Shown piece after piece: positions 25,606 through 34,237 of a DNA stretch of 64,000 bases (positions are counted from its first letter, which is position 1; every line of letters starts with the position of its first letter). The position numbers and the translations under genes were made by a program. Origin of the DNA: Bog-756 sp963769905. Its GTDB lineage: Bacteria > Actinomycetota > Acidimicrobiia > Acidimicrobiales > RAAP-2. Location: NCBI GenBank assembly GCA_963769905.1, contig CAVYNG010000002.1:2415287-2479286 (forward strand). Reading direction: 5' to 3'. Under the pieces are notes generated by a model. It was not told the origin of the DNA. It did not search any database and saw only the letters and a list, made by a program, of their open reading frames with translations.

Positions 25606-27580
25606 GAAACCGAACGACCGAGGGACGACTCTCCTCGCTCGGGCGGCGGAATACCTCTACTGGGCAGGGCGTTACCTCGAACGCGCCGAGGACGCCGCCA
25701 GGGTGGTCAACGTCCACGGAGAGACCCACTTCGATATGCCAGTGGGGGAGGACGTGGGCTGGTCGCCTCTCCTCGAGGTGACGGGATCGGGGTCCCTCTA
25801 CGAGGAGCGCTTCGGGAGCCTCGAGCACAGTCCTCTCCCGACCGGACAGATCTGTGCTGAAGATCGGATCATCCGGTTCGTCCTCATCGACCGCGACAAC
25901 CCGTCGTCGCTCCTATCGTCGATCGCCCAGGCTCGCTCCAACCTCCGCCAGGCAAGATCGGTGGTGCCCCGTGAGGTGTGGGAGCTGTGCAACGAATTGT
26001 GGGCGGCGCTCACCCAGCGCGAAGCCCACGTGTTCAGTCGCGACACACGTGCTCGATGGCTTCGATTGGTCGTCGACGAGTGCTACCGGATCAACGGCGT
26101 CCTGCTCGGAACGATGCGACACGACGAGGCCTTGACCTTCCTCCGGATGGGTCAGCAGCTCGAGCGGGCCGAGATGACCTGCCGGGTCCTCGCGGTACGG
26201 GCGACGAACGCACTCGCCGGCCTTCCCTTCGACTCGTACCAGGATGCGCACCATATGGCGATCCTGCGCTCACTGGCCTCCTATCAGCCGTTCCAGCGGA
26301 CCGGTCCGACCGGACTGAAGACCGGGGCGTTGCTGCGATTCCTCATCCAGGACGATGAACTACCCCGATCGGTCAAGGCGTGCCTCGGGGAGTTGCACGG
26401 GTTGCTTTCGACCCTACCGGACCATGGCGCGGCGTCTTTGGCGTGTACCGAAGCCGTGGCACTGATCACCCCGGCTCCCATCACCGACCTAAGCTCGGAA
26501 GGACTTCGGACGTTGTTGGATAGGACACACCAGGCCATCGCGAGGATCCACGACCGGATCACGATGTCCTTCTTCACGGCAACCCGGGCGCTCGCGAGTG
26601 GTTTACCCGCGGAGGTGGGTACGGGTCCGAGCATGCGAGTGCGCGCGACATCCCCCAGTTCGCCGGAGCCGGCGGACACAATTGCGCCGATGGCGGAGGA
26701 GCGCGTGTGGCGAGTCACCCACGCCACGATCTACGAGTACGACGGCCCGGTCGACTACTCGTACAACGAGGCGCACTTGCGTCCGCGGGACGCCGACGAC
26801 CAGAGGTGCCTGGAGCACCGTCTTGAGGTGACGCCCGAACCCACAGGGTTGCGAGAGTTCGTTGACCCGTTCGGAAATTGGGTCACGGTCTTCTCAGTGA
26901 GAGGGAAATTCGACCGCCTGTCGGTCACCGCGACGAGCGAGGTGGCGAGGACGGCGCCCGCTGCGCCTCCACCTGGGCTCCCTTGGGAATCGGTCCGCAA
27001 GATCCTGGACATCGACCGCCAGCCGGCTGCCCACGACGCTCGGCGCTATCGGGCCTCTTCCCGCACGGTCCCCACGTCCACCATGTTCGCCGAGTACGCG
27101 GCGGAGTCCTTTAGACCGTGCCGTCCCCTTGTCGAGGCAGCGATCGACCTCTCAACCCGCATCCACCGCGACTTCGTCTACGAACCGGGCTTCACCTCGA
27201 TCGCCACTCCGCTGTCGGAGGTGTTCGAGCATCGCCGCGGCGTCTGTCAGGACTTCGCCCATCTGATGATCGCCTGCCTGCGGTCGATCGGTCTCGCGTC
27301 GCGTTACGTGAGCGGGTACATCCTCACAACACCGTCGGCCGGCTTCGGCACCTTCATCGGGGCCGATGCGTCCCATGCCTGGGCGTCGATCTATCTTCCC
27401 GGTTGGGGCTGGATCGATATCGATCCGACCAACGACCAGCTGGTTGGCCAGTCGCACGTGATCACCGCGTGGGGACGTGACTACTGTGACGTCTCGCCGC
27501 TCAGGGGCTCGGTTGAGGGTGGCGGCCGATCCCATCACCTCGACGTCGCCGTCGACGTGCGGCCTCTGGTCGGAGCTTGA
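25583..27580 (+). CDS. Fusion of alpha-E domain and transglutaminase-like peptidase
   Basis: 665 aa. Residues about 10-330 form the all-helical alpha-E (DUF403) domain: LLARAAEYLYWAGRYLERAE and FLRMGQQLERAEMTCRVL are typical. After a Pro/Ser-rich linker (about 345-370) a transglutaminase module starts (VWRVTHATIYEYDGPVDYSY) with N-terminal beta domain and catalytic core Cys555 (RRGVCQDFAHLMIACLRS), His598 (DASHAWASIYLPGWGW) and Asp614 (IDIDPTND). Elsewhere these two are usually separate adjacent genes; the in-frame fusion supports a physical complex with the coupled ATP-grasp enzyme. The ATG is preceded by GAGGAGAGGCGCG and overlaps the ATP-grasp gene by 23 bp. Confidence 0.9.
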   Translation: MSVRSSNRKPNDRGTTLLARAAEYLYWAGRYLERAEDAARVVNVHGETHFDMPVGEDVGWSPLLEVTGSGSLYEERFGSLEHSPLPTGQICAEDRIIRFVLIDRDNPSSLLSSIAQARSNLRQARSVVPREVWELCNELWAALTQREAHVFSRDTRARWLRLVVDECYRINGVLLGTMRHDEALTFLRMGQQLERAEMTCRVLAVRATNALAGLPFDSYQDAHHMAILRSLASYQPFQRTGPTGLKTGALLRFLIQDDELPRSVKACLGELHGLLSTLPDHGAASLACTEAVALITPAPITDLSSEGLRTLLDRTHQAIARIHDRITMSFFTATRALASGLPAEVGTGPSMRVRATSPSSPEPADTIAPMAEERVWRVTHATIYEYDGPVDYSYNEAHLRPRDADDQRCLEHRLEVTPEPTGLREFVDPFGNWVTVFSVRGKFDRLSVTATSEVARTAPAAPPPGLPWESVRKILDIDRQPAAHDARRYRASSRTVPTSTMFAEYAAESFRPCRPLVEAAIDLSTRIHRDFVYEPGFTSIATPLSEVFEHRRGVCQDFAHLMIACLRSIGLASRYVSGYILTTPSAGFGTFIGADASHAWASIYLPGWGWIDIDPTNDQLVGQSHVITAWGRDYCDVSPLRGSVEGGGRSHHLDVAVDVRPLVGA

Positions 27581-27844
27581 CCGCTCACCGACTTATCGTG
27601 CGACCCCGAGCCACTTGGGTATCGCGAACTGGTCGGAGGTCGCTCACGAGGAGGAGAAGGACGAGTCCGGGCGCGACGATGCACAGGACCAGCAGCCGCC
27701 AGGTCTGGTCTCCTCTACAACCTGACGGATCAAAGGCGCTACGAGGAAGGTGGACGCATCTACAAACTGCGGCACTGGCGTGATAGCCCGCATGGCGTTA
27801 GGCGTCGCATGGAGATGAGACGCATCCGTCGGCTCTGGAAAGTA

Positions 27845-27902
27845 CGAAGCAAGGTGATCGCGAAACAGGAGAAACGCCGAAGCAAGGAGATTGCGAAGCA
27901 GG
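27845..27902 (+). repeat. Two near-identical 25-bp units 8 bp apart
   Basis: Unit 1 (27845-27869, beginning CGAAGCAAGGTGATCG) and unit 2 (27878-27902, beginning CGAAGCAAGGAGATTG) match at 22 of 25 positions. They fall in one short open frame, ATG 27809 to TGA 27907, that would encode a 32-aa Lys/Arg-rich peptide with a duplicated RSK-IAKQ motif. No ribosome-binding site; I do not call it a gene. Confidence 0.7.
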
Positions 27903-27907
27903 GGTGA

Positions 27908-28442
27908 AGGTCCTGTTACGTCCCCTATCGGCATCACCTCGGGGGCGCGTTCCTTTCCGCCCCGCGTAGGGCCGTTCCGACTCTGACACCCTCACTGACG
28001 AATGGAGCCTCTTGACGTTGCAACATTCCAAGGTCAGTCTTGGAGCAACAGGCCCGTCGAGTTGGTCGCTCTCCGCCGTGCGGCTAACTCCGGGCCTCGT
28101 CCGCGTTCCTGAACGCGCCAAGGGAGGGCCGAAGCCCTCCCTCTCCACCCTCAACGCTCCGCCTCACAACGAAGGTAGTACACACCCGGCTTCAAAGCCG
28201 AGACCGCTACAGGTGTTGCCGCAACCCAACTTGCAGGTCGAGGCGGGCGGCCCTTAGAGTGAGGGCTAGGCGGAGCAACAGTTCGCGCTAGGCGGAGCAA
28301 CAAGGCCCATCTAGCCTGCCCCTGGGTGGTCGCTAGGACCACCCCCCCAAAGCAGACCGACCTTGGGGCAGCGCGCCCATCGGTAGGTCGCACGCCGCAC
28401 CACGTGCGTCGGCAACCCTGCCTCCGACCGGCACATCGGGGC
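27908..28442. other. Gene-free region with one strong hairpin
   Basis: No coding frame with family resemblance. A perfect 9-bp stem with a CGAA tetraloop (AGGGAGGGC at 28121-28129 and GCCCTCCCT at 28134-28142) is the only structured signal. It lacks a U-run, so it is not a canonical rho-independent terminator. GGCGGAGCAACA-like short repeats occur near 28265-28302 (AGGCGGAGCAAC twice). Confidence 0.5.
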
Positions 28443-28610
28443 CTAGCCGCTCAGCGTGTCGTTGGTGAAGACCGCCGTCGTGTTGCTACCAGCCGTCACC
28501 GCAAAGGTCGCGGTGCCGTTGGCTAAGTTCGATCCCAGGAGTGCACCCGAAGGGACGGCGAAGATCGAACTCACATAGTCCGGCGGGGAGAACGACTCGA
28601 CGACAGTCTA
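28443..28610 (-). pseudogene. C-terminal fragment of a beta-rich surface protein
   Basis: The minus strand reads VVESFSPPDYVSSIFAVPSG, ALLGSNLANGTATFAVTAGS and NTTAVFTNDTLSG to TAG at 28443. The Gly/Asn/Thr-rich repeat-like pattern is typical of Ig-like or DUF11-type secreted repeats. There is no N-terminal region; it abuts the truncated ATPase copy, which starts abruptly about 40 bp away. Confidence 0.35.
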
Positions 28611-28647
28611 CTGCCCAGGGTTGAGCTGAACATCGTGCGCCGTTCGA

Positions 28648-29423
28648 GAGGTCTACGACGGCAAGTTCATCCGCCGTCTCGGTACCGACGGCGGGCGGAC
28701 CTTCGCCTGGACGGGTCACGCGGGGTTCATCGGGGCCTGCACCGGTGGCATCGACGCACCGTCTATCGACCTTGGGACCCTCGGCGAGCGCTTCACCTAC
28801 TTCCGGCTACCCGATACCACGCCGGAGGATGAGTTCGTGACCTGCGTGGTATCCGACGAACACGCCGGTCACCTCGGGGAGATCCGGGCCAAACGGGCGA
28901 ACATGGTGCGGACGTTCTTCGAGGGCCTGCAGCTACCCGACGAGTTCCCGGCTCTGTCGGATGCCGAGCAGGAGCGGCTGGCGACTCTGGCGACGCTCGG
29001 GGCGACCTGTCGTTCTCGGTGGTCCGCAACGGCTACCCGCGGGAGATCGAGATGGTTCCCGATCACGAGCGATCCACCCGTCTTTATCGGCAGTTCCGGC
29101 ACCTACATGGGGGCCTCACTCTGATCGGAAAAGCCGAGGAGGTGACGTGGACCCTGTTGCCGCAGATTGCTCTCGATGGGATGACGCCGGACAGGAGGAC
29201 GGTGCTCGAATACCTGATCGCCAATCCCGTGGACCATTCCACGGCCGCGGTGGCCGGCCACTGCCGGCTACCGGAGACCCCCGTCCGCCGACACCTTCAG
29301 GACTTGACTGCCCACGGCGCTGTCGACCTCACTGGTCAGCATCCGGAGCGGTGGGCCGCCTCTAAATGGCTGCGGGAGCAGTGGTGGGCAGTTCCTGCTC
29401 GGGATTCACTGTCACATTTGTGA
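28648..29423 (+). pseudogene. P-loop ATPase gene, copy 1: N-terminus deleted, frameshifted
   Basis: Begins in mid-protein with EVYDGKFIRRLGTDGGRTFA then WTGHAGFIGACTGGID, matching copy 2 at 34628 onward. It continues through LGERFTYFRLPDTTPEDEFV and HAGHLGEIRAKRANMVRTFF. After a shift near 29010 (VVRNGYPREIEMVPDHERST) it ends in a winged-helix-like tail (RRTVLEYLIANPVDHSTAAV, then PVRRHLQDLTAHGAVDLTGQ) to TGA at 29423. The Walker A domain present in copy 2 is absent, and unrelated DNA lies directly upstream, so this is a deletion remnant. The two copies are clearly diverged at DNA level. Confidence 0.65.
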
Positions 29424-29625
29424 CAGACATCGTGAGTGATCGGGGAGCAGTATGCGTTCGTCAGCGGTCACTTGTGTCGAATGGGCTGATCGGCGAGATA
29501 CATGAGCTTTCGTTCGACACGTCATTTGAGGCGACGATCGAACATCTCAAATTGGTCTGGTCACCATAAGGCCGCTGTAGCGGTCTTGGCGGATGAAGGC
29601 TCAACGGATTCCAAAGGAGGTCGCG

Positions 29626-30591
29626 ATGTCACCAACCGGATTTCATGGCAATCGAAATGGCTTTCATCTCAGCCATGGCGGGGAGGGGTTGCTCGCGAAC
29701 CTTGGCCCCCTGCGGTCAATGCCCGGCACGTGGACGGGTCACGGGTTCAATCAAATCTGGAGACCGTTCAGCGGCGGCGGCTCGGATCACTTCTTGGCGC
29801 TCAATCTCACCTCGGAATCGCTCGATTTCATTGGCATCGGAGGGACGGTTCCAGATCGTGGGCTGAATGAACCGGACATGCTCCTGAACGGGATTCACTA
29901 TCTCCACCAAATCAACGACGCAAATTTCCCACCGCCCGAAGGTGGTAATGCACTCCATCTGGAGCCCGGGTTCTGGCTCTCCCTGCCGGAAAATCAGGAA
30001 ACGCCGGCGCCCACAGTTGTGCGACTCGCGTCCATACCCCACGGAACCACCGTTCTCCTACAAGGGGGGTTGGCTCAGCACGAGATTGAGCGCATAGACG
30101 GACCCCCCGACATCGATGCAGCCATGGCTGTCGGTGGGCCGCCCGACTTTGACGACATCACACCTTCCTTTGGTCCCTTCCTTGAGCAAACGTTCGGGGC
30201 GCCCAATGCACCACCTCCGACGCCGTTCGTAACCAATCCATTACCACTTGGGATAAATCCAGACCTCGTGGATGCGAACACGCAAAACTTGGTGCCGCGC
30301 CGAGTACTCACCTCCAGGTTGCATCGGATTCATCATTTGGGCCTTCATGTTCGACACACCCAACAACTCAACGTCAGCACGGCAGAAGATGGTGGCGCAC
30401 TAGACATTCCTTTCCTCGGTCCAAACGCCGACGTTGCCGAAGTGTCTGCCTTCTTTTGGATCGAGCACGTCTACAAGGACGACGAGCTGCAGTTTCTTCA
30501 GCTGCAGTACGCGCAGCGTGTGATCCTGACCTTCAATGGCATTGCGTGGCCTCACGTTTCCTTTGCAAACCTCGTCCTAACCGGAGGCTGA
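29626..30591 (+). CDS. Nitrobindin/calycin-like beta-barrel protein, probably horizontally acquired
   Basis: 321 aa from the ATG at 29626, which has an excellent ribosome-binding site (AAAGGAGG, 5-nt spacer). Near the N-terminus LRSMPGTWTGHGFNQIWRP carries the GxWxGxG pattern of the heme-binding nitrobindin/calycin barrels; QLNVSTAEDGGALDIPFLG and ILTFNGIAWPHVSFANLV look like further strands. It is longer than simple nitrobindins (about 160-200 aa) and contains a Pro-rich middle (APNAPPPTPFVTNP). Base and codon use are visibly less GC-rich than the flanking chromosomal genes, consistent with transfer. Heme binding is an inference from one motif. Confidence 0.6.
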   Translation: MSPTGFHGNRNGFHLSHGGEGLLANLGPLRSMPGTWTGHGFNQIWRPFSGGGSDHFLALNLTSESLDFIGIGGTVPDRGLNEPDMLLNGIHYLHQINDANFPPPEGGNALHLEPGFWLSLPENQETPAPTVVRLASIPHGTTVLLQGGLAQHEIERIDGPPDIDAAMAVGGPPDFDDITPSFGPFLEQTFGAPNAPPPTPFVTNPLPLGINPDLVDANTQNLVPRRVLTSRLHRIHHLGLHVRHTQQLNVSTAEDGGALDIPFLGPNADVAEVSAFFWIEHVYKDDELQFLQLQYAQRVILTFNGIAWPHVSFANLVLTGG

Positions 30592-30682
30592 CGTCCCTAG
30601 CAACGCTAGGAGCGCCCGGAGGTCGGAGATTCTCAGCACCTAAGCCAGATCGAAGCGACAGCTGCCGAGAGGAGGTCCCTAT

Positions 30683-31114
30683 TTGGAGAATGCGGCAGAG
30701 GCTTACGTTGCGTACCGGAAGCAGATTGAACACGAGGACGACCTGATCGGCCTCCGGATCGGATGGTTCATCGCTGCCGAAGGTCTGCTCTTCGCGGCGT
30801 ATGGCGTCGTCTTCCGGCTCCGTCCTTCGCACTCGGAGGTACCGTACCAATCGACCGTCGCGTATTCACCATCGTTCCGATTCTCGGAATCGTGATGGCG
30901 GTCTTAGTCGCGGCCGGGGTTTCCGCCGCCATGCGTCCAGATCGTGGTTCTCCGGGAGCAGTATGACGTCAAACTATCGTCACCTCCTGACTTATATCCG
31001 GCACTCCGATCAACGAGAGCGATCTCCGGTCTCGGGCACCTCCCCGCCATCATATTGCCGGCTCTCGTCGACGATCTCGTGGGGATGGCTATGGCAAAGC
31101 CTGGTTTGGTGTGA
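30683..31114 (+). CDS. Small membrane protein, frameshifted, interrupted near its end by IS21 element 2
   Basis: TTG start at 30683 after AGGAGGTCCCTAT. The first piece, MENAAEAYVAYRKQIEHEDD then LIGLRIGWFIAAEGLLFAAY, has a membrane helix. A shift near 30830 leads to GTVPIDRRVFTIVPILGIVM then AVLVAAGVSAA (second helix). A further shift gives QIVVLREQYDVKLSSPPDLY then PALRSTRAISGLGHLPAIIL, ending at TGA 31112-31114 inside the terminal repeat of the IS. It resembles small two-helix proteins of unknown function seen in diverse bacteria. The C-terminus is probably cut by the insertion. Confidence 0.5.
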
Positions 31115-31175
31115 AAAATGATCGAAAACAGCAGCGTGTGATGGTCGAAAACGGCAGCACTGTGGTTGTCTGAAG

Positions 31176-31993
31176 TTAGCTTGAGGTCGTGGTCTGCGTC
31201 CACTGTTTCGGTGGACGATTTGGCGGGCCGGCGGGTCCGGGCCTTGGCGTCGCTGGAGCCGGTAGCTCTCGCCCTTGGTCTCGATGATCCGGCAGCGGTG
31301 GGTGAGCCGGTCGAGCGTCGCCCCGGTGAGCCGCTCGGAGCCGAGCACCTCGGTCCAGGACTCGAAGGGCAGGTTGGTCGTCACGATCAGGCTGGTGCGC
31401 TCGTAGGCGGTCGAGATCACGTCGAACAGCAGCTCGGCGCCGACCTTGGAGGCCGGCACGTAGCCCAGCTCGTCGAGGACCAGCAGGTCGAGCTTGGCGA
31501 GCTGCGCCTTGAGCCGCAGGAAGCTGCGCTCGTCGCGGGCCTCGATGAGGGCGGTGACCAGCTCGGTGGCGCGGAAGAACCGCACCCTGTAGCCCTTGGC
31601 GCACGCCTCGGCGGCGAGCGCCGTGGCCAGATGGGTCTTGCCCGGTGCCGGGGTTGCCGACCAGGAGCACGTTCTCCCGCTTGTCGATGTACTCGCAGCG
31701 CATGAGCTCGGCGACGAGCATCTTGTTGACCGACGGGCCGGGCGGCGAAGTCGAAGGTCTCGAGCGTCTTGATGGTCGGGAACCGGGCCGCCTTCAGCCG
31801 CCGCTCGGCCGCCCGCTTCTCCCGCTCGAGCAGCTCGAGCTCGCAGAGCTGCAGCAGGTAGGCAGGTGGTCGACGTTGTCGGCGGCGGCCTGGGCGGCCA
31901 CCTTCTCGCACTCGGCGCCCATCGTCGGGAGCCTCAGCGCCTTGAGGTGGTGGTGCAGCAGCACCAGGGACTTGGTCTCGAGTGCTTCTTCAT
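31176..31993 (-). CDS. istB: IstB-type ATPase of IS21 element 2 (frameshifted)
   Basis: AAA+ target-selection ATPase. Pieces in order are ALETKSLVLLHHHLKALRLP; ELELLEREKRAAERRLKAAR; FPTIKTLETFDFAA (the linker before the ATPase core); VLLVGNPGTGKTHLATAL-type Walker A split by a shift; RFFRATELVTALIEARDERS; LDLLVLDELGYVPASKVGAE (Walker B); and RTSLIVTTNLPFESWTEVLG. Start taken at the ATG at 31993. The exact stop is obscured by a shift near 31240, so the 3' end given is approximate. Confidence 0.75.
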
Positions 31994-31994
31994 G

Positions 31995-33490
31995 GCATGC
32001 TCCTGTATCTCGGTCAGGGCTCGCGATAGGCGACGAGGTCGGGTGGCTCGATGGCGACAGGACTTGAGGTGCGGGTGGCCGTCGAGGCTGAACAGCCCGA
32101 CCGGGTCGCTCCGCGCGGTGCACGAGGATCAGCGCGATCGCGTCGGAGCTCGGTCGCCCCGATGCGCGAGCGCCGCGCTCGACCGCGCCGGTCGAGCTCG
32201 GCGAGCGTGGCAGTGCTCCATCAGCCGCAGCACCTTGATGAACTCCCGGGTGCCCCGGTGCGCCGAGGTCGGCCTCGAGCCGGCGGCGCAGCGACGCGAA
32301 GCACTCCGGCAGCTCCCAGCCCTCGAGCGGCCGGGCGAAGTCGAGCGCCCGGGCTTGCGCTCGAGCAGCGCCAGGTAGTGACGCGGGTCGTAGATGACCT
32401 GCTCCCTGCCCCAGTGCCGCGGGTGGGTGGCGACGAGGTCGGTGCCGCACGATGATGCGCGACCTCGTCGATCCCGCCGACGACGGTGAGCTCGTGGTGG
32501 GCGAACGCGGTCGGGACCGAGTAGTCGTTGCGGTCGAAGCGCACCAGCGAGAGCGAGTTGGCGCGGCGCTGCTCGACCCGGCGGGCCTCGAAGGCCGTCG
32601 CTCGGCAGCGGGAGCATCGCGGCCCGGTCGTCTTCCAGGCGCTCGGCCTTGGTGCCGGCTTGCCGCGGACCCGGCGGAACAGATCGGCGTAGCAGCGCGC
32701 GGCCAGGTGCTCGTTCAGCCCGCGAACGAGGTGAACGACGGGACCGGGACCAGGAAGTTGCGCCGGGCGTAGCCGACGAGGGTCTCGACGTGGCCCTTCT
32801 CGTTGCCCCGGCCCACCCGGCAGAAGCGGTGCGTCGAACAGGTAGTGGCTCTCCAGCCGCAGGAACTCGCGGGTCAGCTCGCGCTCGCGTGCCCGATGAC
32901 CTTGGTGACCGCGATCGAGGTGTTGTCGTAGCTGGTCCGCGCGGCACGCCGCCGAAGAACTCGAACGCCGGCGACTGGCCCTCCTGGAAGGTCTCGGTGC
33001 ACTCGCGCGGATAGGCCGAGACGAAGAAGGCGTCCGAGTACGGCAGCGTCATCACCGCAGCGCGGCCTTGCCGCGCTCGCCGGCGATCTCGACGGTCGCC
33101 TCGCCGAAGTCGAACTGGGCCTCGCCCGGCGGGTGGCTGAGCGGGACGAAGACCTCCTTCGAGTACGCGCTTGGCCGGCGCGACGGCCGTCGGACCTGGG
33201 ACTCGCCGCCCGCGTAGCCGTGCTCGTCGCGGAGCCGCTCGAAGATCCGCCGGCGGTGTGGCGCTGCTTCTGCGGGGCGTGCTGGTCGGTCGTCGAGGAT
33301 CTCGTCGATGACGCCCAGGAACGGGCCCGAGCTTGGGCTTGCCGGCGCGATCCTCGGCGATAGCCGGGCGGCTCGGGATGGGCGAGGATCTTCTCGAGGG
33401 CCGCCAGCCCGATCCCGTAGTCCCGGCAGATCGAGCGCTTCGAGCGCCCTCGACGAGCACCTTGCGGCGGATCTCGGTCCACTGCTCCAT
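31995..33490 (-). CDS. istA: IstA-type transposase of IS21 element 2 (frameshifted)
   Basis: Begins MEQWTEIRRKVLVEG followed by a helix-turn-helix region (SKRSICRDYGIGLAALEKIL). Conserved pieces in shifting frames are GEAQFDFGEATVEIAGERGK (first catalytic Asp), TLPYSDAFFVSAYPRECTET, FQEGQSPAFEFFGGVPR, TSYDNTSIAVTKVIGHA and, near the C-terminus, LVRFDRNDYSVPTAFAHHEL. These are typical of IstA subgroups common in proteobacteria and actinobacteria. At least six frame changes occur. The 3' limit is approximate. Confidence 0.75.
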
Positions 33491-33903
33491 GTCGGTGTGC
33501 ACCCTTCTCCCGTTCTGCTCGCCGGCTCAGGCACGAAGCCTGGGAGCGGGATCGAGCAGACCGGGGATGGTCAGGTGCTGCCGTTTTCGATGATCGACAC
33601 GGTCAGGGTGCTGCCGTTTTCGATCGGCTTTACAATCCCCGAAGACTTTGTCCCAGAGACGCTCAGTGAGAGAGCGGTCGAGTGGTCACGCCGGCCGTGG
33701 AGCGAACCCATCGACGAGATCGTTCTCCACCCCGGAATTCATCACCTGCAACGTGGCGCAGCCTCCGGAGTGATCGACGCCGAAGCGGACGGGTTGGAGA
33801 ACTTAAGGAGCCACCGTCCGACCCACGCCGATGCGGGTCGGAGAGCTTTCGTCTGCCGAATCGCCAAGGAGATGGGTCTCCTGCCCTTTTCCACCGTCGT
33901 ACC

Positions 33904-34236
33904 GGCATTCCGCTGAAGTGTGCCGAACGCCTCGCCCTCGGCCGTCCCGTCGCCGATCGTACGGTCGAGGCGGCCTTTCTCGCTCTTCAGGTTCGAGATG
34001 ACGTGCCAGTGTGCGCACTCGATGGATGCGAAGAGCCTGTCCGGCGACTCGATGCCAAGTATTGCTCGGCCGCCCATCGCCGGCGTGCCAGCTGCCGGTC
34101 AAAGGCCGCTCGATTGGACCCGTCTTCGATGCCCGATCACCCGGTCGTCTGCCCGACGTGCTCGACCTTTCTCCTCGGGTCGGCCCGCGCGCCTGCCCCG
34201 TCTGTTCCACCAATCAACAACCAAAGGAGAAGAAGC
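33904..34236 (+). CDS. Possible small zinc-finger protein upstream of the ATPase copy 2
   Basis: One open plus-strand frame contains CALDGCEEPVRRLDAKYCSA then AHRRRASCRSKAARLD and VVCPTCSTFL, a Cys/His layout (C-x4-C-x10-C-x3-H, then CPTC) like a short zinc-binding module with a basic helix. A Lys/Arg-rich segment precedes the ATPase start. The true start and stop are unclear, because the frame runs on into the next gene, suggesting a frame error. If real, it may be a DNA-binding partner of the ATPase. Low confidence. Confidence 0.35.
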
Positions 34237-34237
34237 A

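Larger units (their letters stand above)
31110..33634 (-). mobile_element. Second IS21-family insertion sequence, 2.5 kb, minus orientation
   Basis: Each end carries two copies of a 15-nt terminal motif in inverted orientation: ATCGAAAACAGCAGC (31121-31135) and GTCGAAAACGGCAGC (31144-31158) on the left; GCTGCCGTTTTCGAT (33577-33591 and 33610-33624) on the right. Outermost bases are TGT (31110) and ACA (33634). istA then istB read right to left. Terminal motifs, proteins and orientation differ from the element at 15.7 kb, so it is an unrelated IS21 lineage. No target duplication is evident, so the exact ends are uncertain by a few bases. Both genes are frameshifted. Confidence 0.82.

Noticed and set aside
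27808..27910. CRISPR array from the repeated 25-bp units
   Set aside because: Only two units, an 8-bp spacer and no cas genes.
28121..28142. 9-bp perfect hairpin as a rho-independent terminator
   Set aside because: No following U-run and no gene ending just upstream on either strand; kept only as a structural remark.
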